From Caldilineaceae bacterium (GTDB taxonomy: Bacteria > Chloroflexota > Anaerolineae > Caldilineales > Caldilineaceae): DNA of 40,342 bases. Positions 17,332 through 26,196 of the stretch are shown here, one piece after another. The number at the start of each line of letters is the position of its first letter. Within the stretch, counting starts at the first letter, position 1. A model generated the notes under the pieces. The model was not told the origin of the DNA, made no database searches, and saw only the letters and a list, made by a program, of their open reading frames with translations. The translations under genes and the position numbers were made by a program. Location of the stretch: positions 1-40,342 of the forward strand of contig JAHBVH010000075.1 of the NCBI GenBank assembly GCA_019637645.1. Direction: 5' to 3'.

Positions 17332-17470
17332 GCACCATCCCTGATGAAGGGTAAGAAATTAAAGCGGTAGACCTTATTAGTGCGCTTTCGCGCAGCTTGA
17401 CCGAGCAGGCGCTGATTTCAATCCGCGCTGGATTACCGAAGTTAACGGTTAATCTTCATCAGGGCGGTGC
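17332..17470 (+). ncRNA. candidate structured RNA in the leader of the PfkB gene
   Basis: The element is closed by GCACC (17332-17336)/GGTGC (17466-17470) and a perfect 11-bp stem CCCTGATGAAG (17339-17349)/(17454-17464). Inside, nested pairs continue: ATTAA (17358-17362)/TTAAT (17449-17453) and CGGTA (17365-17369)/TACCG (17434-17438). Two local hairpins are TGCGC-TTTC-GCGCA (17381-17394) and AATCC-GCGCT-GGATT (17420-17434), the latter sharing one base with a nested pair. It ends about 40 bases before the PfkB start codon. This could be a riboswitch, another cis-regulatory RNA, or a folded mobile repeat. No Rfam family was recognised. Confidence 0.45.
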
Positions 17471-17511
17471 GGTCCAAAGTTATTCATCAATTTGAGTGAA
17501 AGGATATTCGT

Positions 17512-18468
17512 ATGTCGTTTGTTATCACCGGTTCGGTGGCCTATGATTATCTCATGCGCTACCCCGGGCGTTTCCGTGACCAGATTCTACCTGATAAGCT
17601 AGAGAGCTTGAGCTTGAGCTTTCTGGCCGATTCGATGCGCCGTGAGCGTGGTGGTGTTGCGGCGAATATTGCCTACACGATGAAACTGCTCGGCGCGGAT
17701 CCGGTGATTCTGGCGACAGTGGGGCATGATTTTGGCGACTACCGGCGTTGGCTCGAAGAGAACGGGCTGACTACGGCCCAGATTATTGAAATTGCTGATG
17801 AACTGACGGCGACCTTCTTTGTGAGTACCGATGTTGAGCAGAATCAAATTGCCAACTTCTATACCGGTGCCATGGCCCATGCCCGTCATTTTAGCTTGGC
17901 CGAGCGTCACTTGGGCACGGCCAAAACTGTGTTGATCAGCCCGAATGACCCGGTGGCAATGCTCCAGTATGCCCAGGAATGCAAGCAACTTGAGGTGCCC
18001 TTTGCCTACGATCCCAGCCAACAGCTTGCGCGGTTGGGAGGCGAGGATCTGGTCCAAAGCATCCCTGGCGCGGCCTTTTTACTCGGCAATGAGTATGAAC
18101 TCGCCATGATCCAGAACAAGACGGGCTGGAGTTTGGACCAAATCCGCAGCCAAGTGGGTGTCTTGGTGATGACCCTTGGTAAAAAGGGCAGTGTGATCTA
18201 CCAGGGTGATCAGGTCGAGGAGATCCCGATTGCCGCGGTGGGGCAGGTTGCTGATCCAACCGGGGCCGGTGATGCTTTCCGTGGTGGTTTTTTTGCTGCC
18301 CAGTTGGCGGGTTTGGCCCCGGCGGTTGCTGGCCGGGTTGGGGCACTTTGCAGTACCTATGCCTTGGAAAACATTGGCACCACCGCCCATCGGTTTACGC
18401 TACCCGAATTTGCAGCTCGTTATGCCCAATTCTTTGGGGCAGAACCAACCTTGGCGGCCTTGGGTTGA
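17512..18468 (+). CDS. PfkB-family kinase, probable adenosine/nucleoside kinase
   Basis: The 318-residue ribokinase-fold kinase has the N-terminal [15 protein letters not shown] (47-61) that holds the substrate, and the C-terminal PfkB signature [16 protein letters not shown] with catalytic Asp254. The substrate is not certain from sequence. Adenosine is the best guess, because the gene lies between methylthioadenosine salvage and the ahcY-metK pair, where adenosine from SAH must be removed; bacterial adenosine kinases of this fold exist. A sugar kinase remains possible. The ATG follows GAAAGGA at seven bases and lies below a candidate structured RNA. A small frame overlaps its stop codon. 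Confidence 0.85.
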   Translation: MSFVITGSVAYDYLMRYPGRFRDQILPDKLESLSLSFLADSMRRERGGVAANIAYTMKLLGADPVILATVGHDFGDYRRWLEENGLTTAQIIEIADELTATFFVSTDVEQNQIANFYTGAMAHARHFSLAERHLGTAKTVLISPNDPVAMLQYAQECKQLEVPFAYDPSQQLARLGGEDLVQSIPGAAFLLGNEYELAMIQNKTGWSLDQIRSQVGVLVMTLGKKGSVIYQGDQVEEIPIAAVGQVADPTGAGDAFRGGFFAAQLAGLAPAVAGRVGALCSTYALENIGTTAHRFTLPEFAARYAQFFGAEPTLAALG

Positions 18469-18683
18469 TCGAAGGGCATAGACCTGACAGCGTCTTGCGT
18501 TGGCGGTTGTGGGAACCACAGAGCCAACCAGATGACAAGGTCTATGCGCGTCTTTGTAAATTGTTTTTGTGGGAAACGCGCTCTGTTACTACCATTGCTC
18601 TGGACGTTGATGAAGACATTGCCACCGCGCGTCTCCTCGCCAGCGTAGCTGATTGGTTGTACCCTAACGGCTATGTGTGGTGA
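18465..18683 (+). CDS. possible small protein overlapping the PfkB stop codon
   Basis: A 72-residue frame starts at a TTG at 18465 that overlaps the kinase stop in TTGA, the arrangement used in translational coupling. The sequence ([26 protein letters not shown]..., ending [11 protein letters not shown]) looks globular and acidic-amphipathic, with no membrane segment or signal peptide. I do not recognise it. It contains an 11-base match (18480-18490) to the AGACCTGACAG repeat arm, so it may instead be a decayed fragment. The next gene starts 73 bases downstream. Confidence 0.35.
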   Translation: MIEGHRPDSVLRWRLWEPQSQPDDKVYARLCKLFLWETRSVTTIALDVDEDIATARLLASVADWLYPNGYVW

Positions 18684-18756
18684 AAGGCGTTACGCGAAAT
18701 AAGTTTTAGGGTGAGTGGCCAATCGGCCCAACTCACAAAAGGAGTTAGGAAATCGT

Positions 18757-20133
18757 ATGGCAAATATTCTTTGTATCGGCGCTGGCTATGTCGGTGGCCC
18801 AACCATGGCCGTGGTAGCAAAACATTGTCCGCACCATCGGGTGGTGGTGGTAGACTCCAATGCGGCGCGCATTGCGGCTTGGCAATCCGACCAGCTGCCC
18901 ATCTATGAACCGGGGCTCGAGGAAGTTGTCTTGGCGGCGCGGGGCCGTAATCTCTTCTTCTCTACCGAAGTGGATCGGCACATTGCCGAGGCGGACATTA
19001 TCTTTGTCAGTGTCAACACCCCAACCAAGAGCTTTGGGCAAGGGGCCGGGAAGGCTGCCGATCTCCAATTCTGGGAAAAGACCGCTCGCCAGATCCTAGC
19101 AAACTCGGTTTCCCCCAAAATTGTGGTAGAAAAGAGCACCCTCCCCGTCCGCACCGCAGAGGCCATGGAATATATTCTCAATTCCAATACGCGTGGCCTC
19201 CATTTTGATGTGGTGTCTAACCCCGAGTTTTTGGCCGAAGGGACGGCCATTCGGGATATGGAGCAGCCCGATCGGGTTTTGGTGGGGGGCCGCGAAACGC
19301 CAACCGGCCAGAAAGCCATGGCGGCAATTGTCGAGATCTACTCTAACTGGGTGCCCAAAGAACGCATTATCACGACCAATGTCTGGTCGAGTGAATTGTC
19401 CAAGTTAGCCGCCAATGCCTTCTTGGCCCAACGGGTCTCGTCGATCAATGCGATTGCCGCGCTTTGCGAGAAGACCGAAGCCAATGTGGCCGAGGTTGCC
19501 CACGCCATCGGGCTGGACCGGCGTATTGGTCCCAACTTTCTCAAGGCTAGTATCGGCTTTGGTGGTTCGTGTTTTAAGAAGGATATTCTGAATTTAGTCT
19601 ATCTCTGTGAGCACTATGGCCTGAACGAGGTGGGCGCGTATTGGTTGCAGGTGGTCACTATGAATGAACACCAGCAGGCGCGGTTTGTCTCGAATATGGT
19701 TTCGACCATGTTTAACACGGTGGCCGCGAAACGGATTGCGGTCTTTGGCGTCGCCTTCAAAGCGAATACCAGCGATACGCGCGAATCGCCAGCGCTTACG
19801 GTCTGTCAGGCGCTGTTAGAAGAACGGGCCGAGGTCGTGCTGACCGACCCGCATGCGTTGGAACATGCCCGCGCCGACTTGGGCGCGTTGGCCGACCGGA
19901 TCACCTTTGAGCCCGATCCCTATGCCGCGGCCAAGGGCGCCCATGCCATTGCTTTATTGACTGATTGGGCCCTCTACGCCCAACTGGACTACGAACAGAT
20001 TTATAAGGGCATGGTCAAGCCTGCCTTTATCTTTGACGGACGCAACCTGTTGCCTCACCGTCAATTGCATGAGATTGGCTTTAATGTCCATGCCATCGGC
20101 AAACCACCGCTGATGCATCCAATGATGCAATAA
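18757..20133 (+). CDS. UDP-glucose 6-dehydrogenase
   Basis: The enzyme oxidises UDP-glucose to UDP-glucuronate with two NAD, in the cytoplasm, for polysaccharide and glycolipid synthesis. The 458-residue chain has the N-terminal GAGYVGG, SVNTPTKSFGQGAGKAADL, EKSTLPVRTAEA, and the catalytic Cys272 in GFGGSCFKKDILNLVYLCE. That last block and the KS(F)G(Q)GAG insertion resemble the animal/plant-type branch more than the short bacterial Ugd. The C-terminal domain holds FGVAFKANTSDTRESP. An in-frame ATG lies 14 codons upstream (18715), but the ATG at 18757 follows an AGGAG/AGGAAA site and starts the Rossmann strand. It sits inside a SAM-cycle gene group, with no obvious metabolic reason. Confidence 0.94.
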   Translation: MANILCIGAGYVGGPTMAVVAKHCPHHRVVVVDSNAARIAAWQSDQLPIYEPGLEEVVLAARGRNLFFSTEVDRHIAEADIIFVSVNTPTKSFGQGAGKAADLQFWEKTARQILANSVSPKIVVEKSTLPVRTAEAMEYILNSNTRGLHFDVVSNPEFLAEGTAIRDMEQPDRVLVGGRETPTGQKAMAAIVEIYSNWVPKERIITTNVWSSELSKLAANAFLAQRVSSINAIAALCEKTEANVAEVAHAIGLDRRIGPNFLKASIGFGGSCFKKDILNLVYLCEHYGLNEVGAYWLQVVTMNEHQQARFVSNMVSTMFNTVAAKRIAVFGVAFKANTSDTRESPALTVCQALLEERAEVVLTDPHALEHARADLGALADRITFEPDPYAAAKGAHAIALLTDWALYAQLDYEQIYKGMVKPAFIFDGRNLLPHRQLHEIGFNVHAIGKPPLMHPMMQ

Positions 20134-20191
20134 GTGATTAGTGATCAGAACGCAAGTTTTAGGCTTTGTTTAATCAAAAGGAGTGATTTGA

Positions 20192-21466
<1,275 letters not shown>

Positions 21467-21488
21467 TACGGGGATGTGGGGTAGTGAG

Positions 21489-21520
21489 CAGTAAGCCAGT
21501 AAGCCAGCAAGCCAGTAACC
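21489..21520. repeat. short tandem 8-base repeat between ahcY and metK
   Basis: Four units in a row: CAGTAAGC, CAGTAAGC, CAGCAAGC, CAGTAACC. They lie in the 131-base gap before metK, which also holds a TTCACTGTCCCACTAC stretch made of the same kind of words as the repeat array after metK. Confidence 0.7.
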
Positions 21521-21597
21521 AGTCGTGTAGCCACACGGTTCACTGTCCCACTACGCCAGCAATTGCCATTATCGTTAAAACAAAAGAGGAGCAAAAA

Positions 21598-22800
21598 ATG
21601 ACTACCTTTATGACTTCGCCGAGTTTGCTCTTTACGAGCGAGTCGGTCACCGAAGGTCACCCGGACAAGATGTGTGACCAAATTAGCGATTCCGTGCTCG
21701 ATGCCCACTTTGCCCAAGACCCCATGGCGCGCGTCGCCTGTGAAACGGCGATCAAGACGGGCTTTGTCATGCTGCTCGGTGAGATCACCAGCAAGGCGCA
21801 GATCAACTACGATGAGTTGGTGCGCAAAGTGGTTAATGAGATCGGCTTTGACGCTAGCGATAAGGGCTTCGACGGCAACACTTGTGCTGTGCAAGTGGCC
21901 GTGGCCCAACAGAGCCCCGACATTGCTCAAGGGGTGGACGCTGCCTTGGAAGTGCGCGGCGCGCTGGCCGATGAGATCGAGAAGGTTGGTGCTGGCGATC
22001 AAGGCATGATGTTCGGCTTTGCCTGTGACGAAACGCCGACGTTGATGCCTGCCCCCATCTACTATTCCCACAAATTGGCGCGTCGCCTCTCCGAAACGCG
22101 CAAAAATGGCATGTTGCCTTGGCTCCGCCCCGATGGTAAAACCCAGGTGACGGTTGAGTACCAATATGGCAAGCCCAAGCGCATTCAAACGGTGCTCATC
22201 AGCACGCAACATGCGCCGGAGATTGACCAAAGCGAGATCCGCGAAGAGTTGATCGAGAATGTGATCATGCCTTCGCTGCCAGGGGAGATGGTCGATAGCA
22301 AGATCAAAATCTTCACCAATCCCACCGGTCGCTTTGTGGTTGGTGGCCCTATGGGCGATGCGGGGGTGACGGGGCGTAAGATTATTGTCGATACCTATGG
22401 TGGCATGGGGCGACATGGCGGCGGCGCGTTTAGCGGCAAGGACTGCACCAAGGTTGATCGCAGTGCGGCCTACGCGGCCCGCTGGGTCGCCAAAAATGTT
22501 GTCGCTGCCGGTATTGCCAGCCGCTGCGAAGTGCAAGTGGCCTATGCTATTGGCGTCGCGCGCCCCTTGAGCATTAATGTCGAAACCTTTGGCACCGGCC
22601 ACATTGCCGACGAAAAAATTGCCAAGCTGATCGACGAACACTTTGATCTGCGCCCCGGTGCCATTATCCGCGACCTCGATCTGCGTCGCCCCATCTATCG
22701 CCAAACCGCGGCCTATGGTCACTTTGGCCGCGATGATATTCAACTCCCCTGGGAAAATACTGACCGCGCCGAAGCCCTCCGCGCCGCGGCTGGCCTCTAA
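21598..22800 (+). CDS. metK: S-adenosylmethionine synthetase
   Basis: MetK makes SAM from methionine and ATP in the cytoplasm and needs Mg and K. The 400-residue protein begins with [18 protein letters not shown] (His21, Asp23, Lys24). It also carries [13 protein letters not shown], the loop [26 protein letters not shown], and [22 protein letters not shown], all diagnostic. The frame is open to 21442 and overlaps ahcY. The ATG at 21598 is chosen because GAGGAG precedes it and the family starts here. It lies downstream of ahcY on the same strand and is probably cotranscribed. A tandem repeat array follows, before the convergent membrane-protein gene. Confidence 0.98.
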   Translation: MTTFMTSPSLLFTSESVTEGHPDKMCDQISDSVLDAHFAQDPMARVACETAIKTGFVMLLGEITSKAQINYDELVRKVVNEIGFDASDKGFDGNTCAVQVAVAQQSPDIAQGVDAALEVRGALADEIEKVGAGDQGMMFGFACDETPTLMPAPIYYSHKLARRLSETRKNGMLPWLRPDGKTQVTVEYQYGKPKRIQTVLISTQHAPEIDQSEIREELIENVIMPSLPGEMVDSKIKIFTNPTGRFVVGGPMGDAGVTGRKIIVDTYGGMGRHGGGAFSGKDCTKVDRSAAYAARWVAKNVVAAGIASRCEVQVAYAIGVARPLSINVETFGTGHIADEKIAKLIDEHFDLRPGAIIRDLDLRRPIYRQTAAYGHFGRDDIQLPWENTDRAEALRAAAGL

Positions 22801-22820
22801 CCAAAGCGAACGGGGCTGGG

Positions 22821-22947
22821 GACAGTAGGACAGTGAACAGTGGAAACGCGTCTGCACACTGTCTCACTGTCTACTGTCTCACTGTCTCACTGTCTACTGT
22901 CTCACTGTCTACTGTCTCACTGTCTACTGTCTCACTGTCTACTGTCT
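22821..22947. repeat. tandem ACTGTCT/CACTGTCT array with an inverted lead-in
   Basis: From 22857 to 22947 there are 12 perfect units of 7 or 8 bases, in the order 8,8,7,8,8,7,8,7,8,7,8,7. They are preceded at 22821-22842 by the complementary words GGACAGT, GGACAGTG and AACAGTG, so the whole region can fold. It lies between the convergent stops of metK and the membrane-protein gene. It is not coding. Confidence 0.9.
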
Positions 22948-22962
22948 ACCCTCCCACTCCCC

Positions 22963-23940
22963 CTAACCGCGTCGCATGGCTCGAATACAGTGATAGATCG
23001 CGGTACCGGCTTCAACGGCCAGCACCGGCAGGGAAAAGACTAGGATGGCTCGGACAAGCACCAGGCCCAGCAAGGGGCTGCGCTCGCTGATCAGCGCAGG
23101 GATGTCGCCAAAGCCGGTTAAAATGCCGCCAATGCCATGGGTCGCCAGCCAAAGATCATGTTGCCACAAGAGAAAGAGCGCAAGTGCGAAGCTACCCACA
23201 TTGATCGCCACGCTAACCAAGCGCGTGGCAATCCACCAACGCCCCTGCCACATCAAGACGATATCGAGCACAATTTCGGCCAAAGAGGCCAATACGATCA
23301 CGGGTAGATAGCGACTGATCACCGCATTCTCAAAGAAACCTCTACCATCGATCCACGTAAAGCCACCTTGTTGCGCAAAACGGGCTAGCAGGGTAAAGAC
23401 CACCAGGTTGACGATAATGCTAAAGATCTGATTCCCCCGGCTCACGTGATCGGCGTCAGCTTCCAGTGGTGGCAGGGCGTGCGGATCGAAATCCTCTGGT
23501 TGGTTGGCCTTTACATCCATCTGTTGCAGGCCCCAAAAGATCAGCACGACAAAGCCAAGTGCCGTGGTCAGGCTGGCGATGATATCATAGGTCGAATCGA
23601 CCAGCGCTTCAGCCCAGCTATTCAAAAGGAGACCGGCAGAAGCTTGAAAAAGCTGAATCGCGATTACGATGGTAAAGACAATGCCCAACACCGTGCGAAA
23701 GAGGGGATAGAGCGGTGGCCCCACCAAATATTGACCCGCGGGATAGTAGGCGGCGGCCACTTGTTGGGGTGGCCCCATTTGTTGAATGAGCGCCGCAGCT
23801 TGGGCCGCTTCTGCTTTGGGGTCATCGCTTTCTGCGAGGGCATCGTATAAGGACGAGCGCAACTCCGTCAGGATATCGGCCCGTTGTTGCTCGGGCAGGG
23901 CGCGACCAATGGCTTGTAAATACCGTTCAATCAATTCCAT
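22963..23940 (-). CDS. HAAS-type membrane protein, partner of a PadR regulator
   Basis: The 325-residue protein has a soluble N-terminal helical domain (about 1-75, MELIERYLQAIGRALPEQQRADILTELRSSL) of the kind that sits beside PadR regulators (HAAS). At least six predicted membrane helices follow (near 83-105, 120-140, 170-187, 210-230, 240-262 and 285-305). It is probably a cytoplasmic-membrane sensor or regulatory partner of the PadR protein. Its start overlaps the PadR stop by 14 bases, and the AGGAGG site lies inside padR, so the two are translationally coupled. The molecular function is not known. No enzymatic motif is seen. Confidence 0.8.
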   Translation of the reverse strand: MELIERYLQAIGRALPEQQRADILTELRSSLYDALAESDDPKAEAAQAAALIQQMGPPQQVAAAYYPAGQYLVGPPLYPLFRTVLGIVFTIVIAIQLFQASAGLLLNSWAEALVDSTYDIIASLTTALGFVVLIFWGLQQMDVKANQPEDFDPHALPPLEADADHVSRGNQIFSIIVNLVVFTLLARFAQQGGFTWIDGRGFFENAVISRYLPVIVLASLAEIVLDIVLMWQGRWWIATRLVSVAINVGSFALALFLLWQHDLWLATHGIGGILTGFGDIPALISERSPLLGLVLVRAILVFSLPVLAVEAGTAIYHCIRAMRRG

Positions 23941-24301
23941 TTGTTGTTTCCTCCTGTTTGGTCAACAGACGCTGCATGACTGCCGTAAGCTCCGCCCAAT
24001 CTTGTTGGAGCGTTTGCAAGACGGCCACACCCGCGGGCGTAATGACATAGTAGCGGCGCGGGCGCGCCCCCTCCGTATTCCACTGGCTCTGGAGCAACCC
24101 CTGAGCTTCCAAGCGGCGCAACAGCGGATAGAGCGTACCTTGGTCGATCATGAGCCCATTGTCAGCCAGTGTACTAATGAGCGCATAGCCGTGCGTCTCT
24201 TCCTGTAACTGACTGAGCACCGCCAGAATAAGCACCCCGCGGCGCAACTCCTGAGAAATTTTGTCGTAGGCATCGGCTTGTGATTTATTATCCATTATCA
24301 T
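23927..24301 (-). CDS. PadR-family transcriptional regulator
   Basis: The 124-residue protein is a winged-helix DNA-binding dimer of the PadR family. Its conserved blocks are LRRGVLILAVLSQL, ETHGYALISTL, QGTLYPLLRRLEAQGLL and RRYYVITPAG. The frame runs on upstream to 24370, but the promoter places the transcript start at or beside the ATG at 24301, so that ATG (or the one at 24295) is the real start. A palindrome inside the promoter suggests autorepression. It is cotranscribed with the overlapping HAAS membrane protein gene. PadR regulators often respond to membrane-active compounds, but the signal here is unknown. Confidence 0.9.
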   Translation of the reverse strand: MIMDNKSQADAYDKISQELRRGVLILAVLSQLQEETHGYALISTLADNGLMIDQGTLYPLLRRLEAQGLLQSQWNTEGARPRRYYVITPAGVAVLQTLQQDWAELTAVMQRLLTKQEETTNGID

Positions 24302-24308
24302 GTTGTGT

Positions 24309-24337
24309 ATTATACTGTGTGATATACAGTATGTCAA
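24309..24337 (-). promoter_or_regulatory. consensus promoter and probable PadR operator
   Basis: On the minus strand TTGACA (plus 24332-24337), exactly 17 bases, and TATAAT (plus 24309-24314) form a perfect sigma-70 consensus. A 7-bp inverted repeat ATACTGT (24312-24318)/ACAGTAT (24326-24332) overlaps both the -10 and -35 boxes, the typical place for a repressor. The -10 ends seven bases before the ATG at 24301, so the message is probably leaderless. Confidence 0.85.
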
Positions 24338-24480
24338 GCGGCAAAAATAAATGGGGACGCGGCGGCGCACGACTTTGCTTTATCCGCGATCATCCGCGTC
24401 AATCAGCGTCCCAACCCGCTGTCTATTTTTCTTTAGACTGTCGATGGCTTTGTGAGGATGCAACCAACCTACCCGTTGCG

Positions 24481-24510
24481 TTGTATCTTTTACTGGGATG
24501 GTTGTATAAT
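24481..24510 (+). promoter_or_regulatory. promoter of the DUF5107-like lipoprotein gene
   Basis: TTGTAT (24481-24486), 18 bases and TATAAT (24505-24510) lie directly upstream. Only AGCCGCC separates the -10 from the ATG at 24518, so the message would begin at the start codon. There is no ribosome binding site. Confidence 0.65.
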
Positions 24511-24517
24511 AGCCGCC

Positions 24518-26077
24518 ATGAATAAAGTGCATTCTGGCGCCGTCTTGTGCGCCCTTTTTTGTGGTTGGTTGGTGGTGACTGGCTGTATTCCCCTTTCCTC
24601 CTTGGCGATTGCCGAATCGTTTCTTCTCCAAACCGCCATGCCGACACCACCGTCTACGTTGCAACATGCGCCAGCCGCGGTCGCACCGGTCGTTACGCCT
24701 ATTGCTCAACCTCTATCTATGACGCCAGCGCCGGTAGCGTCGGCTGTATCGACACCTGGGTTGGTGCCCGCCGGTACGGTGCTCTTCTATGAAGAAGAAG
24801 TGACGCTACCGACTTACCCCTTTGAGCGCTATCAAACGGCGGTAGTAGACCCTGACTATCAGTGGCCCTATCAGCGCTTTGATGTCGAACGCTTTTGGCA
24901 AGAAGCGCCCAAACCCACGCCACGTACCTATCGGCTTTTAGTCTTGGAAAATGCCTACCTCAAGATCATTTTCCTGCCCGAACTGGGTGGGCGGATCTGG
25001 CAAGTGATTCATAAACCCAGTGGCGCACCCATGTTTTATCAGAACAAGGTCGTCAAACCCACCCATTGGGGCAGCGAAAATCAAAAAGGATGGCTGGCCT
25101 TGGGGGGCATCGAGTGGGGGCTACCCGTGGTCGAACATGGCTATGATTGGGGCGTGCCATGGGATTATTCGTTCCAAAGCAGCACCGATAGCGCTGCGGT
25201 GACCGTCGCTACGCCCCGCGATGGCCGTTATTTGCACGCAAGCATCACTGTCTCTTTGCGCGCCGATGAGGCTAGCTTTACCATAGAACCGACCCTCACT
25301 AATCTGACGGCAAAACCACTGGCCTTTAGCTTTTGGCACGATGCCATGCTCGCCCCCGGCTCCGGTTCCCACCCAAGCGCACAGCTTCATTTTGTCTTGC
25401 CCGGCAGGACAATGACCCTTCACAGCACCAATGATGCCGCCCTTCCCCAGCCCGACAAACGCTTCCCCTGGCCGATCTACCGGGGGCGTGATTTTAGTCG
25501 GCTTGGCAGCTTTGACCAATACTTGGGTTTCTTTGAAGCACCGGCTGCTCACGGGCCTTTTGTTGGCGTCTATGATCCGGCCTATGATATGGGGGTTGTC
25601 CGCACTTTCCCGGCGCAGATCGCACGGGGCAGCAAGCTCTTTTCGCTGGGGTGGCAAGATGCGCTGCCCAGCGATAATTTTACCGATGATGATTCCATGT
25701 ATGTAGAGCTGCATGGTGGTCTAGCGCCCACCTTTGGTGATCAGGCAAAGCTCCCAGCCAACGGCCAAATTAGTTGGCGCGAAGTCTGGTATCCGGTGGC
25801 AGGGATCGGCGACTTGCGCTTTGCCAATGAAATGGCCGCGCTAGCCGTCCAGCCGCGCAACCGCCAACTAGCTATCGGCCTCTACACAACCCGTCCTGTG
25901 GAGGGCGCGCTGGTGGCATTGGTTGATGGCGTTGTCCAAGCATCCCTGCCCGTGCAAGTGCGCCCCGATGCTCCCTATCGCGGTTTACTTCCCGTCTCCC
26001 CCACAACACGCCAGTTGACGCTACAACTGCAAGATAGTGCTGGGCAGCCCCTATTTACCTATCCCTTTGCTCCCTAA
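24518..26077 (+). CDS. DUF5107-like lipoprotein, possible carbohydrate-active fold
   Basis: The 519-residue protein starts with a lipoprotein signal peptide, with lipobox VTGC and Cys23 as the lipidation site, followed by a Pro/Thr/Ala-rich linker (about 40-90). The rest is a beta-rich domain with ENAYLKIIFLPELGGRIWQ, GGIEWGLP and FSFWHDAMLAPG. This pattern matches DUF5107 and the galactose-mutarotase-like supersandwich fold often found in carbohydrate-binding or glycan-processing proteins. No catalytic residues can be assigned. It should sit on the outer face of the cell membrane. The ATG at 24518 is chosen from the promoter spacing and the signal peptide. The TPR/TolB gene follows on the same strand. 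Confidence 0.75.
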   Translation: MNKVHSGAVLCALFCGWLVVTGCIPLSSLAIAESFLLQTAMPTPPSTLQHAPAAVAPVVTPIAQPLSMTPAPVASAVSTPGLVPAGTVLFYEEEVTLPTYPFERYQTAVVDPDYQWPYQRFDVERFWQEAPKPTPRTYRLLVLENAYLKIIFLPELGGRIWQVIHKPSGAPMFYQNKVVKPTHWGSENQKGWLALGGIEWGLPVVEHGYDWGVPWDYSFQSSTDSAAVTVATPRDGRYLHASITVSLRADEASFTIEPTLTNLTAKPLAFSFWHDAMLAPGSGSHPSAQLHFVLPGRTMTLHSTNDAALPQPDKRFPWPIYRGRDFSRLGSFDQYLGFFEAPAAHGPFVGVYDPAYDMGVVRTFPAQIARGSKLFSLGWQDALPSDNFTDDDSMYVELHGGLAPTFGDQAKLPANGQISWREVWYPVAGIGDLRFANEMAALAVQPRNRQLAIGLYTTRPVEGALVALVDGVVQASLPVQVRPDAPYRGLLPVSPTTRQLTLQLQDSAGQPLFTYPFAP

Positions 26078-26196
26078 CGGCGCTGGTACTTGCCACTAAA
26101 CTAGGCGTTTCACTAGAACGAACAGGGGCCACGAAGGGCCTATGATGGTCAGAAGCCTTGCTTCATTTACAAGGATAAGAGTGAGATTCGATAGTC

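Noticed and set aside
22857..22947. CRISPR array
   Set aside because: The units are 7-8 bases long with no spacers, so this is a simple tandem repeat.
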